The position numbers and the translations under genes are program-made. Below, piece after piece: positions 36,840 to 44,910 of a DNA stretch of 64,000 nucleotides (positions are counted from its first letter, which is position 1; every line of letters begins with the position of its first letter). Under the pieces are notes generated by a model that was not told where the DNA came from, did no database searches, and saw only the letters and a program-made list of their open reading frames with translations. Location of the stretch: positions 124,001 to 188,000 of the forward strand of contig NZ_LOKW01000001.1 of the NCBI RefSeq assembly GCF_002211305.1, in the 5' to 3' direction. The DNA is from Rhizobium sp. R634 (GTDB taxonomy: Bacteria; Pseudomonadota; Alphaproteobacteria; Rhizobiales; Rhizobiaceae).

Positions 36840-37595
36840 ATGAAGAGGTTCCACGGCAAGGTTGCGGTAGTCACGGGCGGAGGCGGCGGTATCGGCGCTG
36901 CCATATCGAAGCGGTTGGCCGATGAAGGCGCTCTGGTGGTGGTGACCGATGCCAATGCGCAGGCCGCGGACGAAGTCGCTTCGCTCATCGAGGCGGCGGG
37001 CGGCTCGGCGGTCGCGATTGCGGCCGACATCTCCCGCAAGCCCGATTGCGTCGAGCTCATCGCCAAAGCCTTCGCGATCAAGGGGAGGCTCGACGTGCTC
37101 GTCAACAATGCCGGCATCAACCGGCGCGGCAACCTGCTGTCGCTCTCGGATGAAGACTGGCAGCTGAGCTTCGCGGTCAATCTGGATTCGATGTTCCATC
37201 TCTGCCGCGCGGTTCTTCCGCATATGATCGCCGCCGGCGGCGGGGCGATCGTCAATACGGCCTCGCAATGGGGGCTTTACCCCGCGCCGAACCACATCGC
37301 CTACAACACGACCAAGGCGGCGGTCGCCGCCTTCACCCAGAACCTCGCCCGCGACTATGCGCCCGACAAGGTGCGCGTCAACGCCGTCTGCCCCGGCGAA
37401 ATTCACACACCGATGCTTGAGGCCGGCGTCAAGCGCTCCGGTCGGACGATCGCCGATCTCGACAAGCTCGTTCCCTATGGCCGCATCGGCAAGCCGGAGG
37501 AAGTGGCGGCACTCGTGGCCTTCCTCGCATCGGATGAAGCGGCCTTCATGTGCGGCTCGCTCGTGGAAATCACCGGAGCGCAGGCCGTCGCCTAA
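36840..37595 (+). CDS. Short-chain dehydrogenase/reductase 2
   Basis: 251 residues. VTGGGGGIGAAISKRLA near residue 10, NNAGIN near 88, catalytic TASQWGLYPAPNHIAYNTTKAAV near 140 and CPGEIHTPM near 182. It lies 11 bases after SDR 1 and is distinct from it, so the two are not a simple recent duplication. It has a proper SDR tetrad but its substrate is unknown. Confidence 0.85.
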   Translation: MKRFHGKVAVVTGGGGGIGAAISKRLADEGALVVVTDANAQAADEVASLIEAAGGSAVAIAADISRKPDCVELIAKAFAIKGRLDVLVNNAGINRRGNLLSLSDEDWQLSFAVNLDSMFHLCRAVLPHMIAAGGGAIVNTASQWGLYPAPNHIAYNTTKAAVAAFTQNLARDYAPDKVRVNAVCPGEIHTPMLEAGVKRSGRTIADLDKLVPYGRIGKPEEVAALVAFLASDEAAFMCGSLVEITGAQAVA

Positions 37596-37620
37596 AGCGC
37601 GACCGGCCTTGAGCAAGGAG

Positions 37621-37632
37621 ATCGTCTACGAT
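37621..37632. promoter_or_regulatory. Operator-like palindrome upstream of the second GntR gene
   Basis: ATCGTCTACGAT is symmetric except at its two central bases and contains the same TCGT-NN-ACGA core as the site at 39482-39491 in the divergent promoter of copy 2 of the racemase. It lies 42 bases upstream of the GntR start. Confidence 0.5.
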
Positions 37633-37673
37633 ATCCCAGGTGGGATCTTCATTCCGGAAGAAGGAGCCTGGGA

Positions 37674-38351
37674 ATGCCTTTCAACACCGCACAGGTGATA
37701 AATCTCGGCAAGGCGCCCACGGCCTCGGATGTGATCCTGAAATTCATCCGCGATTCAATCGCCGATGGGTCGCTTGACGAAGGCGAGCCGATCCGCCAGG
37801 ACGATGTCGCCCGGCTGTTCAACGTCAGCAAGATTCCGGTCCGGGAGGCGCTGAAGCGGCTGGAGGCCGAAGGCCTGGTTGAATTCCACCGCAACAAGGG
37901 CGCGATCGTCACCAGCCTCTCCGAGCCGGAGATCGCCCAGATCTTCGAGGTGCGTGCGATCCTGGAAACCAATGCCTTAAAGCTTTCGATCCCCCACATG
38001 ACGGAAGAGACCTTCAAAGAGGCGCTGGGCTATTGCGACGCGTTCGCGGATGAAACGGATGTCGCGCGGTGGTCGGAGCTGAACTGGCGCTTTCATAGCC
38101 GTCTTTATGAGGACGCCCGCCGGCCGTTCCTCATCAATACGATCCGCTCGGTGAACGATCGGCTGGAACGATATCTCCGGGTGCAGCTGACGCTGTCGCA
38201 CGGCCAGCAGACCGCCGATCGCGAGCATCGGCAAATTCTCGAAGCGTGCCGCAAGCGGGATGAGGAAGCGGCGGCGGAACTGCTCTACGCCCACATCATG
38301 AGCGCCTGCCAGTCGCTTCTCCAGCATCTCCCCGCGAAGGCGCCCGGCTGA
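37674..38351 (+). CDS. GntR-family (FCD) regulator 2
   Basis: 225 residues: winged HTH (ILKFIRDSIADGSLDEGEPIRQDDVARLFNVSKIPVREALKRL) and a C-terminal FCD domain. The ATG follows GAAGGAG at a normal distance. It is the last rightward gene before a convergent reductase gene and is separate from the first GntR (27343-28062), so two repressors serve this region. Sites TCGT-NN-ACGA lie before it and before the second racemase. Confidence 0.87.
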   Translation: MPFNTAQVINLGKAPTASDVILKFIRDSIADGSLDEGEPIRQDDVARLFNVSKIPVREALKRLEAEGLVEFHRNKGAIVTSLSEPEIAQIFEVRAILETNALKLSIPHMTEETFKEALGYCDAFADETDVARWSELNWRFHSRLYEDARRPFLINTIRSVNDRLERYLRVQLTLSHGQQTADREHRQILEACRKRDEEAAAELLYAHIMSACQSLLQHLPAKAPG

Positions 38352-38355
38352 GCCG

Positions 38356-39357
38356 TCAGGCGCCCGCGACCCTGGTGACGGCCTCGAAGACCGAGCGCGG
38401 CACTTTCAACATTTCCGACGCCGGCCTCGGATGGTCGATGCCGCTGACCCCAGGCACGAACACGCCCCTCTCCTGAAGGCGGCCGGCCTGGCGGCGGGCG
38501 CGTTCGATCAGGCCACCGTCAGTGCGCCCCGGCATCATCGCGACGACGGTCAATCCCACGGCGGGGCTGGCGCTCCCCTCCCTGAAGGACGGCGTGTCCA
38601 ATGACCAGGGGCCGCCGGAGAGGCCTGCCGACAGCATTTCCACCATCAGCGCCACGTTGGCGCCCTTGCGCCCGCCGAAGGGAAGCAGCGCTCCGCCAAG
38701 CGCTTTCGCCGCATCCTGGGTGTCCTTGCCGGCTTCGTCGACGGCCCATCCTTCCGGGATGCTGCGCCCTTCAGCCGCGGCTGCGACGATGTTGACGTAA
38801 GCCGTCGCGCTCGACGCCTGGTCGATGACAACAGGCAGCGAGCCTTCTCCCAGCGGAAAGGCAAAGGCCATCGGGTTGGTGCTGTAGACGGCGGGCCCGC
38901 CCGCCTTGGCGACCACCATGGCATTGGCATTGGTGGCGGCGAGGCCGACGATCCCTTCGCCGGCAAGCCTGCGGACGTAGTAACCCAGTTCGCCGGCCGT
39001 ATAGCTGTTGGTCTGCGTGAAGATCGCAACGCCGAAGGTGCGCGCCGCCTCGACCAACTGGTCGAAGGCAAGGTCGAAGCCGAGCTGGGCGATGCCCCCG
39101 TCGGCATCGGCGACGAAGAAGGCGGGGTAGGGGCGTTCGCAGCTCGGCACGGGATCGCAGTTGATGCGGCCCTCGCGGAAGCTGTCGAGGTAATCGACCA
39201 TATGCGGAAGACCGAGTGCCGCAGGACCATAGAGCATGGCGGACAATGTGGCGTCGACGAGCGAGCGGGCGGTGGCTTCCCCGGCACCCGCTGCCAGGCA
39301 GGCCCGCATCGCCAAAGACTCGGCTTGCGCCCGCTCGAGTAGGATCTCATCCGTCAT
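38356..39357 (-). CDS. Malate/L-lactate dehydrogenase (Ldh2) family reductase, candidate pyrroline-2-carboxylate reductase
   Basis: 333 residues with the Ldh2/DpkA fold (GGIAQLGFDLAFDQLVEAA near residue 91, NPMAFAFP near 161, FGGRKGANVALMVEMLSAGL near 227). Proteins of this class reduce delta-1-pyrroline-2-carboxylate and delta-1-piperideine-2-carboxylate with NADPH. The ATG at 39357 has GGAG at 7 bases; the frame upstream to 39423 has no site. It is divergent from the second Ser/Cys racemase and convergent with the GntR 2 gene. Confidence 0.82.
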   Translation of the reverse strand: MTDEILLERAQAESLAMRACLAAGAGEATARSLVDATLSAMLYGPAALGLPHMVDYLDSFREGRINCDPVPSCERPYPAFFVADADGGIAQLGFDLAFDQLVEAARTFGVAIFTQTNSYTAGELGYYVRRLAGEGIVGLAATNANAMVVAKAGGPAVYSTNPMAFAFPLGEGSLPVVIDQASSATAYVNIVAAAAEGRSIPEGWAVDEAGKDTQDAAKALGGALLPFGGRKGANVALMVEMLSAGLSGGPWSLDTPSFREGSASPAVGLTVVAMMPGRTDGGLIERARRQAGRLQERGVFVPGVSGIDHPRPASEMLKVPRSVFEAVTRVAGA

Positions 39358-39450
39358 CGCAAATCTCCAATCCTGTGTTTCCCTGGCCGCCGTGGCTTCG
39401 ACGCTTCCGGTAAAAATGTACATCTATGTTCATAAACATGACTCTCGTGA

Positions 39451-39492
39451 TTGACAAGCCTGTGACTTCGTATAAATAATATCGTATACGAA
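39451..39492. promoter_or_regulatory. Promoter with perfect palindromic operator before racemase copy 2
   Basis: TTGACA (39451-39456), 18-base spacer and AATAAT (39475-39480) form a strong sigma-70-type promoter. Two bases after it starts the perfect palindrome TCGTATACGA (39482-39491); flanking TTCGTATA (39468-39475) and TATACGAA (39485-39492) add a larger inverted repeat. Position fits repression by GntR 2 of both divergent genes. Confidence 0.65.
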
Positions 39493-39534
39493 ATTTCTAC
39501 AAATGGCGCAGCCGAACCCCAGAGGAGAATGGTC

Positions 39535-40587
39535 ATGGGATTCAAAAGAACGATCCACGCGGTCGATACTCACGCAGGCACGCCGATGCGCGTGATCACG
39601 GGCGGCGTGCCGCATATTCCCGGCAATTCCGTCTATGAGAAGATGAAATGGCTGGAGACGAATGACGATCAGCTGCGCAAGCTGATGCTGCGCGAGCCGC
39701 GCGGCTACCCCGCCCATTGCTGCAACATCATCGTGCCGCCCTGTCATCCGGAGGCCGATGCCGGCTATGTCATCATGGAGCAGGTCGAATATCCGATGAT
39801 GTCCGGCGGCAACACCATCTCGGTGGTGACGGTTCTCCTGGAAATGGGAATGCTGCCGATGAAGGAGCCGGTCACCGAGCTGGTTCTCGAGGCGCCGGCG
39901 GGCCTCATCCGCGTGAAGGCGGAATGCAGCAACGGCAAGGTCAAGAACGTGACCTTCAAGAACGTGCCGGCATTCGCCGCTCATCTCGATGCCGTCATCG
40001 ATGTGCCGCATCTCGGCAAGGTCACCGTCGATGTCGGCTGGGGCGGCATGTTCTATGTCATCGCCGACGTCCGTCAGTTCAAGGGTCTCGAACTGATCCC
40101 GGCGCACGGGCGCGAGATCGCGCGCGTGTCCGCGATGATCCGGCAGGCGGCCATCGAGCAATTGCCGGTCGCCCATCCGCATTATCCCGGCGTCGGCATC
40201 ACGATCTCGCAGCTGTCGGGACCGACCGACGATCCGAATGCCGACTGGAAGAATACGGTGACGATGGCGACCGGCGATCTCTCCTGGGACGATCCGGCGA
40301 CCTGGACGGGCGCGCTCGACCGCTGCCCCTGCGGCACCGGCACCTGCGCGAAGATGGCCGTTCTGCATGCCAAGGGCGAACTGCCGCTCCATCAGGATTT
40401 CCGGCATCAGGGGATTCTCGGCAATGTCTACACCGGCAGGCTGGTCGAGGAAGCAAGGATCGGCGACAAGGCCGCCGTCGTTCCCACACTGACCGGCACC
40501 AGCTGGATCTCCGGCCTGAACACGCTCGTTCTGGACAATGACGATCCTTTCACCGAGGGCTTCATGCCCGGCGATATCTGGGCCTGA
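39535..40587 (+). CDS. Proline racemase-family enzyme (Ser/Cys type), copy 2
   Basis: 350 residues. First active-site position is Ser in PMMSGGNTISV near residue 88, and the second cysteine is in CPCGTGTCAK near 265. AGGAG lies at 7 bases before the ATG at 39535, while an ATG at 39529 is too close to it. The protein is only distantly similar to copy 1. With the divergent Ldh2-type reductase it could serve a different hydroxyproline isomer or proline itself; no Thr/Cys dehydratase signature is present, so a 3-hydroxyproline dehydratase role is not supported. Confidence 0.82.
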   Translation: MGFKRTIHAVDTHAGTPMRVITGGVPHIPGNSVYEKMKWLETNDDQLRKLMLREPRGYPAHCCNIIVPPCHPEADAGYVIMEQVEYPMMSGGNTISVVTVLLEMGMLPMKEPVTELVLEAPAGLIRVKAECSNGKVKNVTFKNVPAFAAHLDAVIDVPHLGKVTVDVGWGGMFYVIADVRQFKGLELIPAHGREIARVSAMIRQAAIEQLPVAHPHYPGVGITISQLSGPTDDPNADWKNTVTMATGDLSWDDPATWTGALDRCPCGTGTCAKMAVLHAKGELPLHQDFRHQGILGNVYTGRLVEEARIGDKAAVVPTLTGTSWISGLNTLVLDNDDPFTEGFMPGDIWA

Positions 40588-40627
40588 CGAAGGGCAGAGC
40601 GCGGCATCGCCTGTGGCGACGATCCTG

Positions 40628-40688
40628 CTTCCGTTTCGGAATTCGAATGTTTACAAGGCTGAGCCATGAACATTCGACCGAACGGAAG
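40628..40688 (+). other. Nested inverted repeats covering the ribosome-binding site of the next gene
   Basis: Outer arms CTTCCGTT (40628-40635)/AACGGAAG (40681-40688) and inner arms CGAATGTT (40644-40651)/AACATTCG (40669-40676) pair around a loop that itself holds GGCT-G-AGCC. The likely Shine-Dalgarno GGAAGG before the ATG at 40694 lies in the outer arm. This may be an end-of-operon terminator or a switch on translation. Confidence 0.45.
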
Positions 40689-40693
40689 GCTTC

Positions 40694-41545
40694 ATGAAGC
40701 TCATGCGTCGCACGCTCCTCGGCTCCCTATGGGCGATGATCGGCTGGACGCCGTCCCTCGCCACGGAAACCAGCCCTGATACTAAGGAGGAAACGACGAC
40801 GCGGGAGGAGGCGTCGTCGGTGAAGCCAAGGCATGTCCTCTGTTTCCTCGGCAGGGATAGCGATCTCAGCCGCTTGTCCGAGGCGGCGTCGCAGGCGATC
40901 GGCGATTTCGCCGCCGGCTTCAGCGTCGATGAGGATTATTCTCAGGGCGAGCCGGACGACAGAATGAGCCGGTCCTTCGACGTATGCTGGGATCGGGTTG
41001 AACCCGATGCGTGGAGCGCGGCCGACGAGCAGGCCGTCGCCGATCATCAATCCGTTCTCTACGTCCTCGGGCCGAGCATGGAGCAGGCGGAGACGGTGAA
41101 GGTTTCGATGGTGGCGCTCCGCCTCATCGAACGGATGATCGATGTGGGCGCGGTTGCCGTAAAAGGCGAAAGCGCCGGCATCGCGCATGGGCTCGATCGG
41201 TGGCGGGCGCTGATCCGACAAGGGGCCGAAGCGCAGAAGGCGGGCGACCCCCTCGCCGAGCAGCGCATCGGCCGTCTGGCCTTCGCCAAGCGGCCGCTCT
41301 CGGCACTGGGATATCTGGAAAGCGTCGGCTTCCATCTCGTCGGACTGCCGGAGGTCTATGTGTCTGACACGGCAGGCAGCGAAAGACAGATCGTCGCCAT
41401 CATGGACACGGTTGCCGACGAGATCGCCGGCCAAGGCCTCGAAGCCACTCTAAAAGCGCGCGGGGCTAGCCTCTCCTTCAAGTCCACCTATGAAATGGAC
41501 GAGTTCAAGTTCAATCCCTACGGTACCGTCAAGCTCGCCGGGTGA
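40694..41545 (+). CDS. Exported protein of unknown function (DUF4261-like)
   Basis: 283 residues. A signal peptide (MKLMRRTLLGSLWAMIGWTP) is followed by a charged linker of Glu/Thr/Lys and a mixed alpha/beta domain (RHVLCFLGRDSDLSRL, VAVKGESAGIAHGLDRW, LESVGFHLVGLPEVYVSD). The VLYVLGP...IERMIDVGAVAVKGESAGIAH layout recalls DUF4261 proteins, a weak identification. No operon partner. Its ribosome-binding site lies in a hairpin. Confidence 0.7.
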   Translation: MKLMRRTLLGSLWAMIGWTPSLATETSPDTKEETTTREEASSVKPRHVLCFLGRDSDLSRLSEAASQAIGDFAAGFSVDEDYSQGEPDDRMSRSFDVCWDRVEPDAWSAADEQAVADHQSVLYVLGPSMEQAETVKVSMVALRLIERMIDVGAVAVKGESAGIAHGLDRWRALIRQGAEAQKAGDPLAEQRIGRLAFAKRPLSALGYLESVGFHLVGLPEVYVSDTAGSERQIVAIMDTVADEIAGQGLEATLKARGASLSFKSTYEMDEFKFNPYGTVKLAG

Positions 41546-41610
41546 GGCTCGCGGCTTAGTATAGGCTGGAGTGATATCGCCGCTGCAGCGTCTCGCTCAT
41601 ATACCGCCGC

Positions 41611-42132
41611 TCAATCGTTCTGCTGTTCCAGGGTCTTGGCGAGTTCTTCGTAATGGCGGGCAGATCCCGCATTCTTCTCGGCGGCATATTTGGCGCCGAC
41701 CATCCGCGCCGCCTCGGCCGCGATGCGAAAGGCGTCTATCCTCTCCTGCGGGTCGGGATCGGCTTGTCCGCCGATGTCGCCGTCGCTGAAGCTGCCGGCC
41801 CTGTATCCGTCGGTCAGATCGACGACGCCTATCTCGGGAATCCCGTCCTTCATCCGGCCGAAGAAGGCAGCCCCCGCCTTGTCGCCGTCGCGCCGGCGCA
41901 GCATGCCTTCACCCGACGCCTTTCCGTCGACGCATGCGCCGATCCAGAAGGTTGGTCCTGTTGTCAGGGAGGCCGGCGCCACGAAGCTGCAATGGCTGGC
42001 CGGGTCCTGCGACCAGTGAAGATCGGCTTGCGCCGCCCTTGAAGGCGCATGGAAACTCACGATCGCGGCCAGCACGATCGGCGCGATGGCAGGCAGTTTC
42101 CGTATGGCGCGGCAAGCTTTTCCTACCGTCAT
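41611..42132 (-). CDS. Secreted protein with MORN-like segment, unknown function
   Basis: 173 residues starting at the ATG 42132 (AAGGACG upstream), with a signal peptide (AIAPIVLAAIVSFHAPSRAAQ). The middle part, GACVDGKASGEGMLRRRDG and GRMKDGIPEIGVVDLTDGY, has the G-x-G spacing of MORN repeats. The C-terminus is helical and Ala/Glu-rich. Its neighbours are the pseudopilin-type genes upstream on the same strand. Confidence 0.65.
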   Translation of the reverse strand: MTVGKACRAIRKLPAIAPIVLAAIVSFHAPSRAAQADLHWSQDPASHCSFVAPASLTTGPTFWIGACVDGKASGEGMLRRRDGDKAGAAFFGRMKDGIPEIGVVDLTDGYRAGSFSDGDIGGQADPDPQERIDAFRIAAEAARMVGAKYAAEKNAGSARHYEELAKTLEQQND

Positions 42133-42257
42133 TTCACGTCCTTCATAGTCACGATGATGCATTGCGATTCCCTGGAAAAGCCGATCCGCCAAATGGCCGA
42201 AGCAATGCACCATTGTCGCGCCGGCGACAACGGTCAGAATGTCACCGAGCCTGCGGC

Positions 42258-42842
42258 TCAATTGTATTTGATCGTGTCGCTGACCCTAGGGCGATTGAAG
42301 AAATGATGGTCGAAGCCGTAGCCGTTCTGTCCGGTGAAATTCGAAAAGAACGCCGAAACCGGTGTCGTCAACGTGTATTCCACGCGGGTCAGCACCACCT
42401 GCACGCCGGTTTCCTGTATCTTTTTCGGTATGTCGATGGCGCTTGCCGTGCCGGAAGCGAGCGACGAGGTGTTGAATGCGGCCGACCAGTTGACGGTCGC
42501 CTTGCCGCTATTGTCGACATCGTTGACCGTGACCGTGATCGTCAGCCCGGTGGTGTCATAGGGCTGCAGGATGAAGCTCGCGCCGGAGAGAAGCTTGGTG
42601 ACGTCGGTCTTCGTCCAGGTGCTCTGCTGGGCGATCATATCGCCTGTGCTGGACGCGATCTCGTCTATCTTGCGGCTGACGGTGAGGGCATGGCCGAGAT
42701 CGACGGTGCCGAACAGCAGCATAATGAGGATCGGCAGCACCAGTGCGAATTCGACGCCTGAAGCGGCCGTACGGTCGGGTGCGAGCCGGCGGATGCGGGA
42801 ATCGACGCAGGTGAGAAGAGCAAGGCTCGGTTTCATGATCAT
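42258..42842 (-). CDS. TadE/TadF-like pseudopilin protein 1
   Basis: 194 residues. A TadE-like N-terminus (SGVEFALVLPILIMLLFGTVDLGHAL), with Glu at +5 after a glycine as in prepilin-like proteins, is followed by a secreted domain (QVVLTRVEYTLTTPVSAFF). It lies 1 base after the upstream TadE-like gene. Minor pilin-like component of a Flp/Tad system; no Tad ATPase or secretin is in the window. Confidence 0.75.
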   Translation of the reverse strand: MIMKPSLALLTCVDSRIRRLAPDRTAASGVEFALVLPILIMLLFGTVDLGHALTVSRKIDEIASSTGDMIAQQSTWTKTDVTKLLSGASFILQPYDTTGLTITVTVNDVDNSGKATVNWSAAFNTSSLASGTASAIDIPKKIQETGVQVVLTRVEYTLTTPVSAFFSNFTGQNGYGFDHHFFNRPRVSDTIKYN

Positions 42843-42843
42843 G

Positions 42844-43374
42844 TCAGAAGGGCTCGTTGCGGAACAGAGCGGACGATCCGAGGAGATAGCGGCCGTCGGA
42901 AAGCTTGGCGCTCGACAGGCTGAAGAAATTGACGGTGGCTTCCCAGGGCAGGAATGCCTGCACCAGGATGTAGTCGCTGCCCTTGCCGATATCGTAGGTC
43001 TCGGTGACGGCGAGCTTGCCGCTATTGTTGATGGGATCGGTGCTGGCGGCGGACGACAGGTCGGAAAGCACGCTGACCTTGACGACGAGACCGCTGGAAC
43101 AGCTGAAAGCGAGAAACATGTCGTCGCAGATCTTGGCCTTGAAGCTGTTCAATGTGATCTTTGATGACGCGACCTCGCCGGTGCGGATCATCCGGGAGAT
43201 CTTGTGAACCGAAGCGTCGAGCGAGGAGTTGACGAAGAACATCAGCGACACTTCGATGATGCCGAATATCATGATGAAGAGCGGCAAGGCGAGGATCGCA
43301 AACTCGATCGCGGCCACCCCCTTGCGATCGCCGAGCAGGCGGCGAAACGGCGCAAAGCGTTTTCTTTCGGTCAT
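42844..43374 (-). CDS. TadE-like pseudopilin protein 2
   Basis: 176 residues beginning at 43374 (the longer frame to 43557 overlaps the TadG-like gene). TadE signature GVAAIEFAILALPLFIMIFGIIEVSLMFF near residue 16, then a soluble domain ending YLLGSSALFRNEPF. It overlaps the upstream TadG-like gene by 4 bases and the downstream one follows 1 base later, so all three are coupled. Confidence 0.78.
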   Translation of the reverse strand: MTERKRFAPFRRLLGDRKGVAAIEFAILALPLFIMIFGIIEVSLMFFVNSSLDASVHKISRMIRTGEVASSKITLNSFKAKICDDMFLAFSCSSGLVVKVSVLSDLSSAASTDPINNSGKLAVTETYDIGKGSDYILVQAFLPWEATVNFFSLSSAKLSDGRYLLGSSALFRNEPF

Positions 43375-44726
43375 TGGGTCAACCGGACGGAAGAGAGATA
43401 CTGGGTGAAGAGCGTCGACAGACCGGCTGTGATCTCCGACGACAACGATGCCGAGATGAACAGGCTCTTCGATGATGCGCAGCCGGCAAGCGCATAGGGG
43501 ATGTAATCGCGTCTCGTAATGCTGCTCGAAACGCCGCTGTCCATGGTGCCGCCCCACGTGTTCTTCCAGTTGGCGCTGGCCATGGTCGAGCCGACGGTCG
43601 CGTTATAGCCCCAGTCCGAGGTGATCGGCAGATATTCGGTATAGAGCACCGCCATCGTGTTGGATTGGTTCTTGAGATAGCCGCACCATTCGGGATTGAG
43701 CGGCGCCACCTTGTTCCAGTATGCCCCGTACGTCCTGTTCTTGTTTACGCCGTCGGTTACCCATTCGCGTTGCGACTGCACGCCGTCCGTCAGCAGCAGA
43801 ACCAGCTTGAGCGGCGAGCCTGAGGAAGTTCCATCCCCTCCGGCACCGACTTTCTGCTTGAGCGTCGCAAGCGATACATCGAAATAGGTGGCGGCCTTCG
43901 AGGTCGCGCTGGTAAGGCCGTAGCTCGCGTCAGCCAGGCGGGTGCGCGCCGTATCCGTGCTCAGCGTCGGGGTCAGAACTTCGGTGAGCGTATCTCCGAG
44001 GCTATAGAGCCCGATCTTGATCCGTTCATGATTGGCGTCGGATTCGTCGATCATGTCGAGCACTTCGCGCACGGCGTCGCCGGCGACGTCGGCACGCAGC
44101 TTTATCTTCTTTTCCGAGCTGTATTCGTAGTTGTTGGCATATGTCTTCTTGCCGATGGTGTGCGCGTCGCCGGTGTGGCAGGCGAACTGGCATTTGATGC
44201 CGGCATACATCGTCGCCTGGCCCGATGTCGTTGCCGCCAGCAGCATCGAGGGCGAGGTGTCGATGACGATATAGACGTTGAGATAGGAGGTGGCCGGCCC
44301 CTTGACGGCGCTCGCCACGCTGACATCGACGGTATCGATGTTGGCGATCTTCATGAAGGTTGTGGGAACGGTGCCGCTCGCCGTCGCCGTGATGTTGTGA
44401 TTGGCGGTATCGATGTCGATTTCACCGAGCGTGTAGCTGTTGTCCACCTGCGAGTGGAACCAGTCGGAAACCTTCGTCTTGAGGGCGTCGGTGTCCTCGG
44501 CGTTGTTGATCTGCTTGACCGCGGCGATCAGTGCCGCGTCAAGGTCGCTCTGCATTCGCTGCCGGACATTGTAGCTGCGAATGTAGTCGAAGCTCGCGCC
44601 GACCGCGACGAGCATCGGCACGAGGCTGAGGGCGACGATGATCGCGACGTTGCCGCCCCTCGCCCTTCCGAGGCCGCGAAGGGCGCTTGCAATTCGATCA
44701 CGTGAGGATGAAAGGGCCGACTTCAA
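43371..44726 (-). CDS. TadG-like protein with von Willebrand A domain
   Basis: 451 residues from a TTG at 44726; the true start is uncertain because no Shine-Dalgarno is visible and the open frame runs to 44891. An N-terminal TadG transmembrane anchor (GGNVAIIVALSLVPMLVAVGASFDYIRS) is followed by a VWA domain with the MIDAS motif DTSPS (VYIVIDTSPSMLLAAT) and LLLTDGVQSQ. It contains CxxxCH (CQFACHTG), a c-type-heme-like motif, perhaps coincidental. Probably surface-associated and acting with the two pseudopilins. Confidence 0.78.
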   Translation of the reverse strand: MKSALSSSRDRIASALRGLGRARGGNVAIIVALSLVPMLVAVGASFDYIRSYNVRQRMQSDLDAALIAAVKQINNAEDTDALKTKVSDWFHSQVDNSYTLGEIDIDTANHNITATASGTVPTTFMKIANIDTVDVSVASAVKGPATSYLNVYIVIDTSPSMLLAATTSGQATMYAGIKCQFACHTGDAHTIGKKTYANNYEYSSEKKIKLRADVAGDAVREVLDMIDESDANHERIKIGLYSLGDTLTEVLTPTLSTDTARTRLADASYGLTSATSKAATYFDVSLATLKQKVGAGGDGTSSGSPLKLVLLLTDGVQSQREWVTDGVNKNRTYGAYWNKVAPLNPEWCGYLKNQSNTMAVLYTEYLPITSDWGYNATVGSTMASANWKNTWGGTMDSGVSSSITRRDYIPYALAGCASSKSLFISASLSSEITAGLSTLFTQYLSSVRLTQ

Positions 44727-44910
44727 AAAACACCGTTGCGCAAAAGAAAAAATAGCAAAAGCAAGATGTATCCGGAAAACTTGAGGGTTTGTTAATTTCC
44801 CCGGATCCCTGGGAAACCAGGCTGCGAACCCGTTGTTTGCTGCGCGTTTCGGACATGTCTGCGACTTTTGGATATTCGCGCATCGCCGCACCTGCGCGCC
44901 GAGCTTGCCC

